In this document: positions 51,683-64,000 of the stretch, piece by piece
Layout: every line of letters starts with the position of its first letter
Position numbering within the stretch: the first letter of the stretch is position 1
Origin: Heterotrichella gracilis
Taxonomy: Eukaryota; Sar; Xanthophyceae; Tribonematales; Xanthonemataceae
Direction: 5' to 3'
Assembly: GCA_032358255.1 (NCBI GenBank)
Contig: JAULBX010021964.1
Span: 1-64,000, forward strand
Length of the DNA: 64,000 nt
Position numbers and translations under genes: made by a program
Notes under the pieces: model-generated
Database searches by the model: none
Told to the model about the DNA's origin: nothing
Seen by the model: only the letters and a program-made list of their open reading frames with translations

Positions 51683-52839
51683 CAATCCCTTTGCGCAGGT
51701 GTGGAGCTGTGCATGGTGCAGGCAGGGATCCCACCTGAGGAGGCAAGAAGGGGACGGTGTGTGCTGCCTGCCGGGTGTGTGCTGGCCATAGTAGTTCTGC
51801 AAGTTGCTTCCCCTTCACACTGCTGAGCTCAGTCCCAGCGCTGTGGTGACTGCAGGGGAACTGCTGCCATTGTGCGCCTGCGTATGTGGATAACAGGGAG
51901 AACCATACTCGCCATCAGAACCACAATCAAGATGACTTTGACAGGGCCAATCATCAAGGCACTGAATTAGCGTCCTGTGATGTGGTACATCCTTTCCGAG
52001 TTGCTGGAGCAAGGGCAGCATCTAGGCTGCCCTGGCAAACCAGGAACTTGGAAAGCTCAACGGGTAATGGATGTAGCACACAGCAAGACGCTAAATCAGC
52101 CGCCTAAATTGCTGACACAAGGAATAAGCTTGGGTCCCAGTACATGCGAATCTGCAAAGCAGGTCCTGGAAGCCTGTGCCTGCTGGGCTGCATTGGGCCC
52201 ATGTTCCCACTACGATGCAAGGAGCTACCCTTTGGCTGAGCGCAGACCACATGGCATGGCATTCTGCCCTGCCAATGCCCGCTTCCAGCCCAAGTGCACA
52301 ATGGCCATTTTCCTGGGCCTTGGCACCGCCATGCTTGTGCGCAGCCCACCCTCGCACCTGACCCCCTGCCCACTCACCTTCGATGGGGGCACCATCGCCC
52401 AATCCCCGCTCACTGTGTGGCAAGAGGGGTACACAGGGCAGACTCCTTCCTGATCCCATGCAGCCGGTCTCAATGAGCAGTTGCGAAGCGTGCCACCAAC
52501 AGGAAATAAATAAAGTTAATTAATAGTAATAAATAGAGTTATTATTCAATATAAAGAAAGTGAAATAAGAAGTATGCCACAGATACCATTGCCAGGCTGG
52601 ACAGGTGCTTCCATTACTGATGAGGTGGAGGCACGGGCCTGTGTCAAGGAACGCAAGGTGGTGGGGGTGCAGTACATCCTGAAGGACGGCACAACGGTGC
52701 GCTCCAACACCTTTTTGAAAACTGAAAGCGTGCGCTCAGTGGTCACCGTAATGTTAATCTTACGGACGCTCCCTAATTTTCCAAAGGTGTTGGCTTGCAT
52801 GTAGTCCCGCCCTGTAGGACGTATTCCACCCACCCCACC
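51683..52839. other. Unassigned stretch
   Basis: No gene is supported. The reverse complement of 48845-48915 resembles 52645-52720 (CGCAAGGTG..TACATC.TGAAGG..GTGCGCTCCA), indicating an inverted duplication. AT-rich TAATAAATA runs occur at 52500-52560. Confidence 0.45.
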
Positions 52840-53445
52840 TTGTGCCTTTTTGGACAGACGCCTGCCTCAACCCCCCATCAGTGCAGCACCTGCCTATCTT
52901 GGCTCACTACCCTCACTCGCCCACAGTGGGCAGGATATCCTCCTCCGCCATGAATTTAGGGCTTAGACTTTAGGGTTTAGGGTTTCGGTTGGGCGCGGGC
53001 TGTTTGCTGATACGCTCCTTGAGCAGTTACGCAGGGTGACTTGCTGGGGCGTACCTTGCGGTACCAATTCTAAAACCCTAAAGCCTAAACAGGCTGGTAC
53101 AAAGGAGGTCAGACTCCAGCATGCACATCCAGAGGAAAGAAAGGAAAAACAAGGACATGTGTATTTGTCCAGATGTGTTGTTAAAAAGAGAGAGGCATGG
53201 GCCGATTTACGCGCCCAATATGCGGGGCGCAATCACCCTGGTCACCTACCCTGTTTGAACCTCTGACAGCGCCTGCCCTGCATGGGCCCCGCCTTGTGCC
53301 GCTGCTTCCATGGCACCTGCCGCATGCTGCCCCGCCTGCACGCCCACACATGCAAGGGTTGGGCTCACATGCTGTGTGCTGATGAGCTGGTGCCACATGT
53401 GGTTCAAACAGGTGCTGGTTCAGGTTCGTGGATGTGAGGGCAAGG
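52840..53445 (+). repeat. ~600-bp direct repeat, copy 2
   Basis: Partner of 48870-49500, about 4 kb downstream in the same orientation, diverged to roughly 80-85 % by eye. Confidence 0.88.
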
Positions 53446-55488
53446 CAGCCAGGCACGCATGGGCACAGATCAGCTGCAAAATTTGATGCGCCCAGGGGGC
53501 ACACATGACCACCATGGCGGTGGGGGAGGGGGGTGGCTACTATGCATATGTACGCCAGAATGGAGTGTGAACCCACCTTGCACCCTGCAACCCCTTTTGC
53601 TAGGCTTGAAGATTGTTTGGAGCAGCTTTCCCCTCGCCTGCCTGTGCCCCATGTGCACCTCGGATCAGCTCTCTCTTCCAGGCCGCGCATGTGATCCTGG
53701 GGTGCGGTGCAGTGACACTGCCATGCCGTGCACCACAAGATCCCATGGAAAGCTCCGAGGAGTGCTGGTCCAAGTTGCACATGGAATGTTTGCAGGTGGT
53801 GGTGCGTGCCATGCAGGCTGCATACGGGCTGTGGTGCGGTCCTGCGCCAGTCAAGCTGTCAGAAAGACAGCCGGTGATTATGTGCCACATGGGATATGTG
53901 CAACACGCGACCTCAGTAACATAGTGCCTGCCCATGGGGCCCTGAGCAAGTCTAGCCAGTCAGGCTGGGTTCCTGGTAGCTTCACAGCAGGACAGCTGCC
54001 CCTCAGGGCAGGGCAGGATCCTCATCCACACTGTGTTCTGCATGCATCAATAGAGCAATGATAAGAGATAGCAGCCCGTGTACAGTGCAGTCCTGGCCTA
54101 GTGCAGCCCTGCTCTGGCCCTGGGTTGGCGCCGCCTGAAAGTGGCCTTGTGTGCAACCCACACGGTACCTACAAGCCGCCAATTGCCTTCGCTCACCTTA
54201 CTACCCTCTGGATCTCAGACACTGGCTTTCAAGCCTGCAGTTGGCACAGGTGCCTCATGCAGCCATAGATACGGCGACTGTGCTCGATAGAGGCACTCAG
54301 GCTGTGATAAGGGCACCTCCGAGGTTGGCAACTCACGAGAGGGGCCAAGACCAGGTTTGAGCCAATTTCGATGCCTGCTAGACTCCGCTGAACAACATGG
54401 GGTGTCACTGGTGATGCTAAAAGTCACTAGGCCTCACTGGTTATGCCGAAGCATGCAGTGCGTCTGCATGGAAATGGTTTGCAGAGGCCAACGTTAGCTG
54501 AATAGATACGATGTGGATAGGGATCTCCCTCCCGAAAGGGAAAGGTTATTGGATTATCACGGGGGCGCAAGGGGTTGTATTTTATAAAATTGGTGGCCCC
54601 AGTGCCACCCGGTCCGGGCTAGCCAAGGGGTCTGGCATGTGAAGCACAAAGGCCTTGAGTGCGCAAATCCCATGGAGGCATGTACAGTTGAGAGCATGTA
54701 CTAAGGCCAGGATTAATGGACAATATTGAATTGACAGTGGTTCATCCTGGACCAGGTAATATACTATCGTAACACACACTTTTACAAAGGTGCAAGCAGC
54801 TCATGGCGTGAGTAACTCGATTTTATGCGCATATTCATCTGGTAGGCTGATTGCAACGATCAAACCTAGCAGCCAAGGATGCCACAGATGCACATGACAG
54901 ACTGCACTGAGTGCACACGCATGGCTGACTTCAGAACACTATCCACTCATGTGTGTCACTACAGCCATACATCATCAACAGCACTGCTTGATGCCACTTG
55001 CAGAATTACTAATCCAAGTCTTGTGCATATCAGACGATAAGTCGCGTTGGTTCACTGGCAAGAACTAATTGGCTGAATGCTGGAATAATTAATGATGATT
55101 TGCAATGGGCTGTTGCAAACTTGACTGGGGACCTTAAGAGCTCACAAATAGCTTACCCACTGGACAGTCGATACTCAAAGACAAACGCCTTGCAACCTGC
55201 AGTGATGCCAGGTGTATTCAGTTGCATGCACCAAGGCACATACTGAGCTGTCAGGTACATTGTCTAAAATACTGTCTTCCTCCACTGGCATCCGCCAGCA
55301 ATGTGCTCACTGTGGTACGCCTATAATGAAGGCATGTAACTGGAGGGCATCCGGCAGGGACGACAAACCCACAAATTTAGCCCAAGTAGGACCCAAGTAA
55401 AGCCATAGAGTTTTGGTGCAGGCTGGGCTCAAGAAAGCCAAAAGACCATTTGCGCATGCAGATCCTGGGTCCAAGGAAGGCATAGGAT
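53446..55488. other. Unassigned stretch before the ankyrin gene
   Basis: Open frames at 53459-54061 and neighbours are rich in Cys and Pro without recognisable domains or clear splice sites. I see nothing else. Confidence 0.4.
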
Positions 55489-57432
55489 CTATGGCGCAGG
55501 CAGGGGGTTCTGGTAGCTGCCTCTCTCACGCAGGAAGTCATCTGCGTCTGGGTTGTAACTCTCCCGGGGGCTGCGGCTGCCCAGCACTTCGGGCCCGGTG
55601 CCTATCTTGGTAGCCCCATAAAACCGCAGCACATCCTGCGTGAAACATTGTTGGGGACGTGACTTTCAATTGGGACACTTAAGGGTCTGAGTACAAGGCA
55701 CCAGCATGCACTGCCAGGGAACCCTCTCAAGCTGAGATTTCTCTGAGGAACTTCAGGCGGTGATTTCAGGATGCGCTGAGACTGCATACCATGCATGTGC
55801 TAGTGTCCACAAATAATAACAACACAGAAAAGGCTTAAAGCTGAGCACTTGCGCAAAAGGAGTTGTATATTGTAACACTGTCCTAATGCGTGATGCATAC
55901 CAATGGGTATTTTAAATTATGTATTTGTGTACATCACAATTGCTAGAAGGTAATCTGGTTGTGCAGCATGGAATGTGGGGATACAATGTTGACTAGACGT
56001 GGGATGAATGGAGTTATTCCCAATACAACAAAGCTTGCATTGCCATTTGTGCACTGAAATTTATAGGATCTTATCATATGGTTATGGTCTTGCGCCGCAC
56101 TGCTACAACTACTGGCCAGTAGTTGTAGCAGTTGAAACATTATTTCTAGACAACTGAATATTTCTTTTCCATTAATGGGAAGGCAAGGCGAACACTACAG
56201 TGCGTGAAAGGAATATCACGATGCGTGAAAGGAATATCACTGATAAATGAAATGAAGATATATTTACGTAGTAATGCATGGAAGGAAAGGCTTCCCCGCT
56301 CACCTCTGGGTAGATCCCCTTCTCCTCTGTGGCACCATACTTCCCCTTGGCCTGGCAGTAGGACAGGGGGGTCCACCCCTTGGGTGTCTCCTCATCCAAA
56401 TCAGCGCCATACTCTACAAGCAGCTTGATCATCTCAACACCGCCATCGATTGCCCAGAAGATCACCTGCAAACACATGGGTCATCACGGGTTATGTCACC
56501 AGGGTTGGAGCATAGACGATGGGTGGGCATTTAGAATGTAGAGTGGGCCTGTTCAGGAGGTGTACCAATATCAAATTCAGGATGAACAGTATAACGGCGT
56601 TCAAGGGAAAGGATAATAGAAGACGTCAACACTGTTTCATATCCTCTGTATTCTTTGCTATTTCACATTTGCTAGTAAAATTGTGAGACACGCAGCAATC
56701 CGATTTGCAGCTGTTCTTCAAGATATTGGGCAGGCTGTATAATTGCAATAAGATAAGCATTTACAACAGGGGGGAAATAATTGTGAAAGCTACGCAGCAT
56801 GTTGGTGGTCAAGCATGGGTCAGGCGCGTTGCCTCATGAAGGAGAGGAGTTGGATAAACAGGAGGGCACCCTGCCACCCAACAGACCACAGATTCACCGT
56901 AGATTTGGCCACCTACCAAGCCACAATTCTAACATTCTCTGTGCCACCCAGACCACAATTCCAACACAACCTGCGCCACCTACCCGGTCACAGTTCACAT
57001 TCATGAAGTTATGCTGCAAAGTTATCTCATTTATTTACTTGAATTTAGTTCCTTGCCACCTACCAGGTCGCAGTTCCCGTTCATGAAGTTGGGGTCCGCC
57101 CCGGCGCGCAGCAGTGCCCTGGCGCACTCCATCCTGGAGCGGTGGCAGGCAACCATGAGCACCGTGTAGCCCTCGGGGCACTTGTAGGCCCGCCCAAACA
57201 CAAAATTAACATCCGCCCCCTCCTCAATCTTCTTGTACACCAGCTTGATGTCGTTCTTGACCACCGCATTGTACAGCTCCTCGGTTTCGCGGCTGGCCTT
57301 GACCACGTCCTCGCCAAAGGCGCTGGGGTCGAAGTCGGGGTGGTGGGAGCCCTTGCCGTCGTCCCACTGGGCTGCGTAGGCCTCCTCGACCTCCTTTTGG
57401 CGCTTCTTCAGGATCTCCTCCATGTGCGCCAT
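55489..57432 (-). CDS. Ankyrin-repeat protein
   Basis: Three minus-strand exons join in frame: 57432-57064, 56465-56304 and 55635-55489, giving 225 residues. The N-terminus is a charged helix (MAHMEEILKKRQKEVEEAY). Two to three ankyrin repeats follow: LYNAVVKNDIKLVYKKIEEG with ADVNF, then GYTVLMVACHRSRMECARAL with LLRAGADPNF, then EMIKLLVEYGADLDEETPKG with WTPLSYC. The C-terminus is LRFYGATKIGTGPEVLG then a polar tail ending NPLPAP. Ankyrin repeats bind other proteins; no catalytic domain is attached, so it is probably an adaptor. I cannot name a closer family. The intron after exon 1 has at least three echoes of the exon 1 end. Confidence 0.88.
56915..57015 (-). repeat. Three echoes of ankyrin-gene exon 1
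   Basis: On the plus strand, GCCACCTACC.GGTC.CAGTTC..TTCATGAAGTT at 56976-57013 matches the exon end at 57055-57090; two shorter copies (GCCACCTACCAAGCCACAATTC at 56918-56939, split as CCACCTACCAAGCC plus ACAATTC; and CCACCCAGACCACAATTCC) precede it. Confidence 0.88.
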
Positions 57433-58939
57433 GGCTGCTGGGTGTGCGCTAGTGGATCTGTGCTGCACAACAGGGAGACAATGGTGAATGTATGTACAGT
57501 TTGTGAGGGGCAGGATCATGAAAGCTTGTGGCGCCATGGCAGTTGCAACTCTGCCATGTCTGCTTAGACGTACACTGGTGGACCTGCATTGCAGGGAGAC
57601 CTTTTGCCTGTTAATTACCCCTGTTGAACAAAACCCTTATGCAAAACCCTTATGCAAACCCTGCCCACCTCTGCAGGTGTCCAACAAGGACGGGACAGGC
57701 CACAAACGTAGGTTTGTCACTGACTGGTAAACCCCCTCCTCACTTGAACAGTTTGAGAGGGGCAGATGGCAATTTGCAGACCTTTTGCACACCCACGCCA
57801 CAACCTCACTTGCTGCAGTTGTTGGTAGGGCCATCTGATAGAAATGCAGGATTGTACAGGTATCTTTCAGTACAACTGTTTCCAACAGACCATGAACGGA
57901 CAGCCAGTGTGCTTCAGTGGCCCACCTGGTTTGTGATGGGTGCTTGCGGCAGAGTGATCTTCGATTGCTTGTGCTTGGGGAGTCCTGTGAGGCCACAACA
58001 AGAGACAATCAGCCAACTATTATGGTTGATCTACAAAGGTGTTTATGGACCGTTCTGCCAGTGTGACCAAAAGTCAGCGTCCTACTGGGTAACCAACCGC
58101 GATGACAGAGGAGCAGACAGTCAAATTACGCGCTGCTGTACGTGTGCAAAGACGGATACATATTATTACTGAGTTGGATGGGCTGCCCTAACCTTGAAGT
58201 CCTGAACGACCTGAGCACCTAAAGACGTGACCAGTTCGAACCGGCACTAGAATTAATGCATGCATATGCCTCGAGCAGGGAAAACCCCGCATAAACCCAC
58301 TTAAACCCTTGACATATGTTTCGACTGCTTTCAAGGTGAGTAATAAGCAGAGTGTGCGGCTAATACCAGTGCGAGCCTTCGTAGGTTTCCTATCACACCC
58401 ATGTCGCAGTCGCCCCCACAAAGCCCAAGTGCTTCGCTGCCATGACTACCAGCGACGTTGTTAAACCTCCCCGTAGCGATGTACATCGCCCAATAAAGAA
58501 CCTATCCCTCTGCTGCTCTACACCAGCCACGATGCCACCGCTTCCCGGTGTAAACGGCGTCCCTATTCACCCACATGGGCCCACATGCCGAGCATCAAAC
58601 CCAGCCCACCCGTTTGGTTCCCTACCTACCTACCTATGTTCCGTCAACCTGTTGGTGGAGATGACGAGATTAGCGGTGGTTTCCTCGCCGTTATACGACC
58701 TGGGTTGGAGTTTTAAGACCGTCGTTGGACCACATTGGCAGGAGCGGCAGGCGGTCATCGACCGCCGATTCCGCCTTATCCCCGCAGAATGATTGTGCGA
58801 TTCTTACGACAGTGGTTTTGTCGACAGAAAACAAGGCGCAGAGCCAAAGGCTGCATATATATCTCATGTTGAACATCTGTACGATAACTTGCTGCTGACA
58901 AAGAATCAATCACCCGGACATCCTCACACATCACCCAAC
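57433..58939. other. Divergent promoter region between ankyrin and cyclophilin genes
   Basis: About 1.5 kb separates two divergent start codons. No gene was recognised; short frames here have no features. Confidence 0.5.
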
Positions 58940-61900
58940 ATGGCATTGAAGTCGCTGACAGCCTCGGTGAGTGGCCAACCTATCGTATACCAAGGCAGCT
59001 ATGGGTACAACTATGTTATCAATCGTGCGATGTTGTTGTGTTTGATGCTATATGTATGGCTGTGCGTTCCTTGCCCAACGAAAACGGTCAGGTGGGTGGC
59101 TGCCCATCAACTGATGTGCGCCAGACAACCCATCGCGACCCATCAAGCGATGCATCACGCACCACAACCTGTACTTGACTCCTCGATGCCGTCATGAGCT
59201 CCCCACAACCCGTTTCGGTCGGTTTTGGCAGTCGAATGTAGCTGTACCGAACCTAGCCACGATGCAAAGGAACTGGTGGCTGCTGTGTGTGAACTTCTCC
59301 TCTACCCACCAGTAGTGTCAAGCCGTGTCCGAACGTCACTTGCAAAGTGCTGCAAGATTTTGTTGTATCCAGGACTAGCATTACGTGACTTGCCCAAGGT
59401 TGTGCTCTAAGCTGCTAGTCTGTCAGTCACCATTCCCACCTTTGAAGCCTTGTGAGTGTTGAGGAAGTTATGTCTGACCCACTCACACCCTTACAGAGGG
59501 CTGGTGTATAGAGTGCTGGCGTGCCTCAAGCTGCACGGCATGTGCAAACTTGATGGGCAGCTAGCTGAGTTTCTACCTAGGACTATCACTAGGTCCTCTG
59601 TGCCAACAATGGCGTTTGCAACAACGCTGGCAGTGCTTAATGCCCCTTGCTTGTGGTTTTGCAGGCTGCTGTGGCAGCGCGCGTGGCAGGCCTGCCCCGT
59701 CAGGTATGTGTAACAGCAGCGCATGCATCGCGTGCGTGGCGTTTATCTGGGACTGGCAGCAACTACCTACATGCCTAGGCTGCACGATGCTAGTCCAGCA
59801 CGTCATGTAGTTGTTGCTTGCGTCACAGTGGGCGTCACCACTACAACTCGTAGACTAGCTACCTACGACCCCTCTCGTACACAACCATGATGGACAAGTA
59901 ACGGTTCCCCAACCTCCCATACATCACAACACACTTTGATAACCGCCTTGCACCCCACCCACCCGTCACAACCCTCCATCCACCCGCCGCGCACCACACC
60001 ACCCACCCACCCGTCCACCCACGTTGTGCCCCCCACCCCACCCGCAGGTGGCCCGCGTTGCTAGCGCCCCCCGCTGCGCAGCCCCCTTCAGCTCCCTGGC
60101 CCTTCGCCAGGGATCCTTCTGCGCGCCAGCCAAGCTCACCCAGCGGACGCAGCAGGTGCGCAGTCATCTTGTGGCACAAATTAGGGAATTTTAATGCAGG
60201 GTGTGGGTTGTGGAATGGCCAAAAGAATAGGAGAAGAAGAAATGGTTGCTGGCCGCCCTGACCCATGCTGTGATAAGTGCCCAGGAAACGATTTTTTTTA
60301 TTCATTATTAATTTAAAAACATGCTTCCGCAAGGCTGACAGCCTTTCTGCCTGGACATCAAATGCAATGGACTAGAAAAAAGTCAGTTAATTTTTTTTTG
60401 GAGAAAAGCAAAGTGGCTAACTTTGTTTATATCTACCCCCTATGCTCCAGAGGTCCAGCCGCAGCTCCACCAGCCGCAGCGTGACCAGCGCAACAGCCGG
60501 ACCCGTCACCAAGAAGGTGTTTTTCGACATTGAGATCGGTGGCGAGCCCGCTGGGCGCGTGGTCATGGGCCTGTACGCCGATGACGTGCCAAAGACTGCT
60601 GAGAACTTCAGGTGGGGCGGTGACTTGGTTTGGATGATGGGAGCATGGGGTGTTGCCTAGGGTTAGCTAGGGGTTTGGTCATGGGGACCCGGTGGTGACC
60701 AAGAAGGTGACTTTTGCATTGGGATTGGTGGCGCGTGGTGATGGGCCTGTGCGCCGATGACGTGCCAAAGACAGCCGGGAACTCTAGGTGGGGGGCTTGA
60801 TAGGTTTTTAAGTGGGGCTTGGGTAACAGGACCATGGGGCGTTTTGCCTAAAGTCTGCAAGGATATTGGTCATGAGGATTAGATGGTGACCAAAAAGGTA
60901 AATCTTGACAATGGGATCGGGGGCATGAGCGCAGTGTGCCTGGTCATAGGCCTGTACGCAGATGACCCTGCCTATAGCAGAGAAAGTCAGGCGGGCAGAG
61001 ATTACAACAGGGCTTATAAGCTGTTCTGGCCCAAACATTTGGTTGATGGGGGCATGGCCTGTGGGTTGTACCCTAAACAGGGTTTTCCCGCTCCCTCAGG
61101 GCCCTGTGCACTGGCGACAAGGGCTTTGGCTTCAAGGGCTCGTCCTTCCACCGCGTGATCAAGGACTTCATGATCCAGGGTGAGTACATTATTTACAGGT
61201 GTAATAGGAAAACACATGCGTGCCATCACGAATACTAGAATGTCATATTGATGGTGCAGGAGCAACTTTTTTAAAGTAGTGCATGCGTGCCCTTTTACCG
61301 CGGCATCAGTTAATGCTTGCTAGTAATAAACCCATGTTGTTGCCACCTGAGATTCTGAAGCCGTCCCCTTGATATGCTGCCAGGTGGCGACTTCACAGCA
61401 GGCAACGGCACCGGTGGCAAGAGCATCTACGGACGCAACTTCCCTGACGAGAACTTCAAGTGTAAGTTCATCATGGCACCTTTTATTCATGTCACTGACG
61501 ATGGCACCCTGCAATCATGTCAATGAATCATGTGACATCCACCTTTCTGGCAATACTGGCGCTGCGGGTGCTGGTGGATCATGTCACATTTTTTTTTTTT
61601 TTTATGTCAGTGCACTAACCTGATCCATTTCCGACGCATTGCGCTCCTCTCCCACACACCCGTCCCCCCTCTCCACAGACAAGCACACCATCCCTGGGAT
61701 ACTGTCCATGGCCAACGCGGGACCCAACACCAACGGATCACAGTAAGATAAACCCCCTGCATAGAACCCTGAAATACTACAGGACCCTTTAAAGTACTTT
61801 TAACGCGTGCATGTCATCTATGGGGTACTGTCCAAAACCACGCAGGGCCCATACACCAATTGATCACAGCAACCTGTACATCAATGAAGGCCAGCGATTA

Positions 61901-62645
61901 AAAATGCGCGCTTTGTGCGAGTAAGGAGAAGCATCACATTCTGCGGTTTTGGGCCCAGTCGCTGCCGCATATAGAATACTTCCGCATGCAGTACGCCGTG
62001 CCCTCATGACTAGAAGTATCCAGGCACCACCCCGCATGACAGCCCCTGATCACCACTTTACCCCCAACTCTCTCATTCACACGCACACCACATGTTGACA
62101 GCTGGCAGCCCCTCATCCCTGCATGACCCCTCCTTTTCCCCCCCTGCAGGTTCTTCATCTGCACTGTGCCCACCCCCTGGTTGGATGGGAGGCACGTGGT
62201 GTTTGGCGAGGTGAGGCAGAAACCCTAGTATAGGGTTTGCGTCAATATGGGATGTAAATAGGCAATGAGGAGGATGGCGCATGGGGTCTAATCTTTGCAT
62301 ATTCCAGAATTAAAGCACTTGCTACATGGCAGGCTGTGTGGCTATGTGTTCTGAGGAGTTGCCAATCGCAATGTGTTGTTGAACCTTCCAGCCTACCTGC
62401 GAGTGTGTCCATGGGCCTCCTCCGCGGCTGAGTGCTGGCAACCAGCCCCTGAACTTTGTTAAATTTATGTGCAAACCCGTCATTACCCTGAAGCCTCACA
62501 GAACCCTGTTGTTAACCCTCTCACATATCCTCTCCCGCAGGTGGTTGAGGGCCTGGACATTGTGCAAAAGATTGAGGGCAGCAAGACAGGCCCAATGGAT
62601 CGCCCTGTGAAGCCAGTGGTGATCAAGGATGCCGGAGAGCTATGA
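58940..62645 (+). CDS. Plastid-targeted cyclophilin (peptidyl-prolyl isomerase)
   Basis: Nine exons join in frame: 58940-58966, 59665-59703, 60048-60155, 60451-60611, 61100-61179, 61384-61461, 61679-61742, 62150-62210 and 62541-62645, giving 240 residues. The first ~75 residues (MALKSLTAS.., many Ala/Arg/Ser) form a plastid transit peptide spread over three short exons. The cyclophilin domain follows: [68 protein letters not shown] and [13 protein letters not shown]. The catalytic Arg in FHR, and the Phe, Met and Gln of the F-M-I-Q block, are present, as is the Trp of the cyclosporin-binding site. The closest known type is the stromal cyclophilin of plants (CYP20-3/ROC4), by motif recall. A TGTAA signal at 62928-62932 may mark polyadenylation. 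Echoes follow exons 4 and 7. Confidence 0.95.
60680..60995 (+). repeat. Two echoes of cyclophilin exon 4
   Basis: Positions 60687-60792 copy much of exon 4 (GTGACCAAGAAGGTG.., ATGGGCCTGT.CGCCGATGAC, GTGCCAAAGAC) with a TAG|GTGGGG donor. Positions 60882-60992 hold a more decayed copy ending AG|GCGGGC. Confidence 0.94.
61805..61870 (+). repeat. Echo of cyclophilin exon 7
   Basis: It copies the exon stretch encoding G-I-L-S-M..N-G-S-Q (GGGGTACTGTCCA, CAGGGCCCA.ACACCAA, GATCACAG) with decay. Confidence 0.9.
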
Positions 62646-64000
62646 GCGTGCTAGGGCAGGAAATTTGCTGCTGCCATTGGCAGTGGTCAGCACAGCACTG
62701 GGTAGCTGTGGGGGAGAGAATGTAGCGGGTGCTGCTGCATGTGTTTCCAGCATTTAGCGATGCCTTGGCTGACTGCTTTGGCGGTTCCAATCTGGACACA
62801 TGTATGTGAGAGGAGTGTCAAGTGGTGATTGGGAAGTACTTGGTCATCATTGGTTTGGTATGGGACGGACACAGGCCAATTTTGTCTTGTCGTCACTGTT
62901 GAGTACCATGGCCCATGCGGCATGGAAGTGTAATTATTATGCTGACAGATTCTGAAGCAACCAATGCCGTATACTGGCGCGGCAGGTGCTATGTGCCATG
63001 GACAATGGCACTGTACAGCACATGTGAAACACGTGGCTGGCAGCTGCCGCAGCGCATGCTGCGCATCCCATGTAAACCGTGTGTATAGCGGTTACAGGGA
63101 GTGTGCTCACTGATGATCACAATTCACCAAATTGGATGTGACATCTGCAAACCTTACAAGGGGTTGCCAATGGCTTGAAGAGGATTTTCAAACACACACA
63201 CGCCGCGCCGCGCTTCAAAAGGCGTATAATATACATTATTGCGTCTTATCTTCTCCATTCCTGTACTACCTGTCTGAAACAATGGCTGTAAACAACAATG
63301 TTTGCGCTGCAATCTCCGAATGGTGCACCAAGCACCCACCACCTGGTGGATGCTACCATCACTACCACTGGATTCTGGGCGTCTAAAGCTGTCCGAAACA
63401 CACACTATTGCATCGCTTTTCAACAGTTTGAAATTGTGTCACAGCCGATCATCAATTAGTAATGTCAAAATGTACGGCACGGGCCCATACCTAAAGCTGT
63501 CCAACGCCAGCACCTGGAAATGACCCCTTCTTGCATACTATTAATATGCTTGCAATCTGCGCCTTGCATAGTACTGACATCACAACTTGATCAGGCTGCC
63601 CGCACATTGTAGGCCCAAGGCTAGGCTAGCCTTAGATTACATCTTAAATGTAATCTAGGGAGCCACAACACTGCACTGCATCGGATCGGATAAGGGTCAA
63701 GATCCTCAGGACTGGTTACTGAACTGACATCAATCTCCATGCAGCCAAAGCCTGCTCTAAAATTCATTGCTCCCCATTGAACTTGTCCAGGCACTCTGTC
63801 CCCAGCTCCTGCCTTGTGGCGCTGTCATCGTACCACAGCCCCATGCGGATTGTCATACACATCTAAGCCCCTACCCGCTGCCTGGCCAGCAGTTTGTGCG
63901 CACTGGGTCATACATACACTGGGAGGCAACCATATTCACAGCTTTCCCAAGCCCTTCAGGAAGCTCACATACTCCGGGATGGCTGTCGCAGCGCGCTGCT
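62646..64000. other. 3' flank of cyclophilin and unassigned end of window
   Basis: Beyond the probable polyadenylation site near 62,930 I see no supported gene up to the end of the window. A short palindrome (TAGATTACATCTTAAATGTAATCTA) spans 63632-63656, written here as TAGATTACAT / ATGTAATCTA arms. Confidence 0.4.

Noticed and set aside
53459-54061. 200-residue plus-strand open frame
   Set aside because: Cys/Pro-rich without domains, overlapping other frames of similar length, and next to a repeat; no splice or homology support.

Overview
This window reads as nuclear DNA of a green alga (Viridiplantae, probably a chlorophyte; I cannot name the species). The evidence is intron-rich genes with GT..CAG introns, a plastid-targeted cyclophilin, a plant-type FtsHi pseudo-protease, a chalcone-isomerase-fold protein, a plant-type RBR ubiquitin ligase, and many short plant-type telomere motifs (CCCTAAA/TTTAGGG) inside introns. 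I found no rRNA, no convincing tRNA, no CRISPR array and no recognisable transposase or reverse transcriptase.

Layout: 0.24-4.8 kb, HAT/TPR helical-repeat protein (+). 6.2-8.9 and 10.4-13.0 kb, tandem F-box/LRR paralogues (+); only the first carries an N-terminal KIX domain. 14.4-17.0 kb, RBR E3 ligase (+) followed by a CCCH zinc-finger frame at 17.2 kb. 17.5-22.1 kb, mostly unassigned, with extra copies of the SSU72 last exon and two possible coiled-coil exons. 22.1-25.1 kb, SSU72 phosphatase (-), divergent from archease (+, 25.9-28.6 kb). 29.7-31.1 kb, small hydrophilic protein (-). 33.1-35.3 kb, chalcone-isomerase-like protein (-). 37.0-45.1 kb, FtsHi (+, 5' end not found). 45.2-55.4 kb, a gene-poor block of fold-backs and a ~600 bp direct repeat. 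55.5-57.4 kb, ankyrin protein (-). 58.9-62.6 kb, plastid cyclophilin (+). The rest is unassigned.

The most striking feature is not a gene. In nearly every gene, introns contain extra decayed copies of the neighbouring exon edge. Copies downstream of an exon keep the exon's 3' end and usually an intact 5' splice site. Copies upstream of an exon keep the acceptor and the exon's 5' end. Many are separated by telomere-like filler. I call these 'exon echoes'; they number one to four per affected exon, and the cleanest array is in the RBR gene at 15.72-16.08 kb. They look like intron growth by repeated tandem duplication across exon-intron junctions.

The genes do not form one pathway. Two regulate RNA metabolism (SSU72, archease), several belong to plastid maintenance (FtsHi, cyclophilin, possibly the HAT protein and the chalcone-isomerase-like protein), and three belong to ubiquitin signalling (two F-box proteins, RBR ligase). 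All exon coordinates were derived by hand from splice sites and reading-frame continuity, without transcripts.
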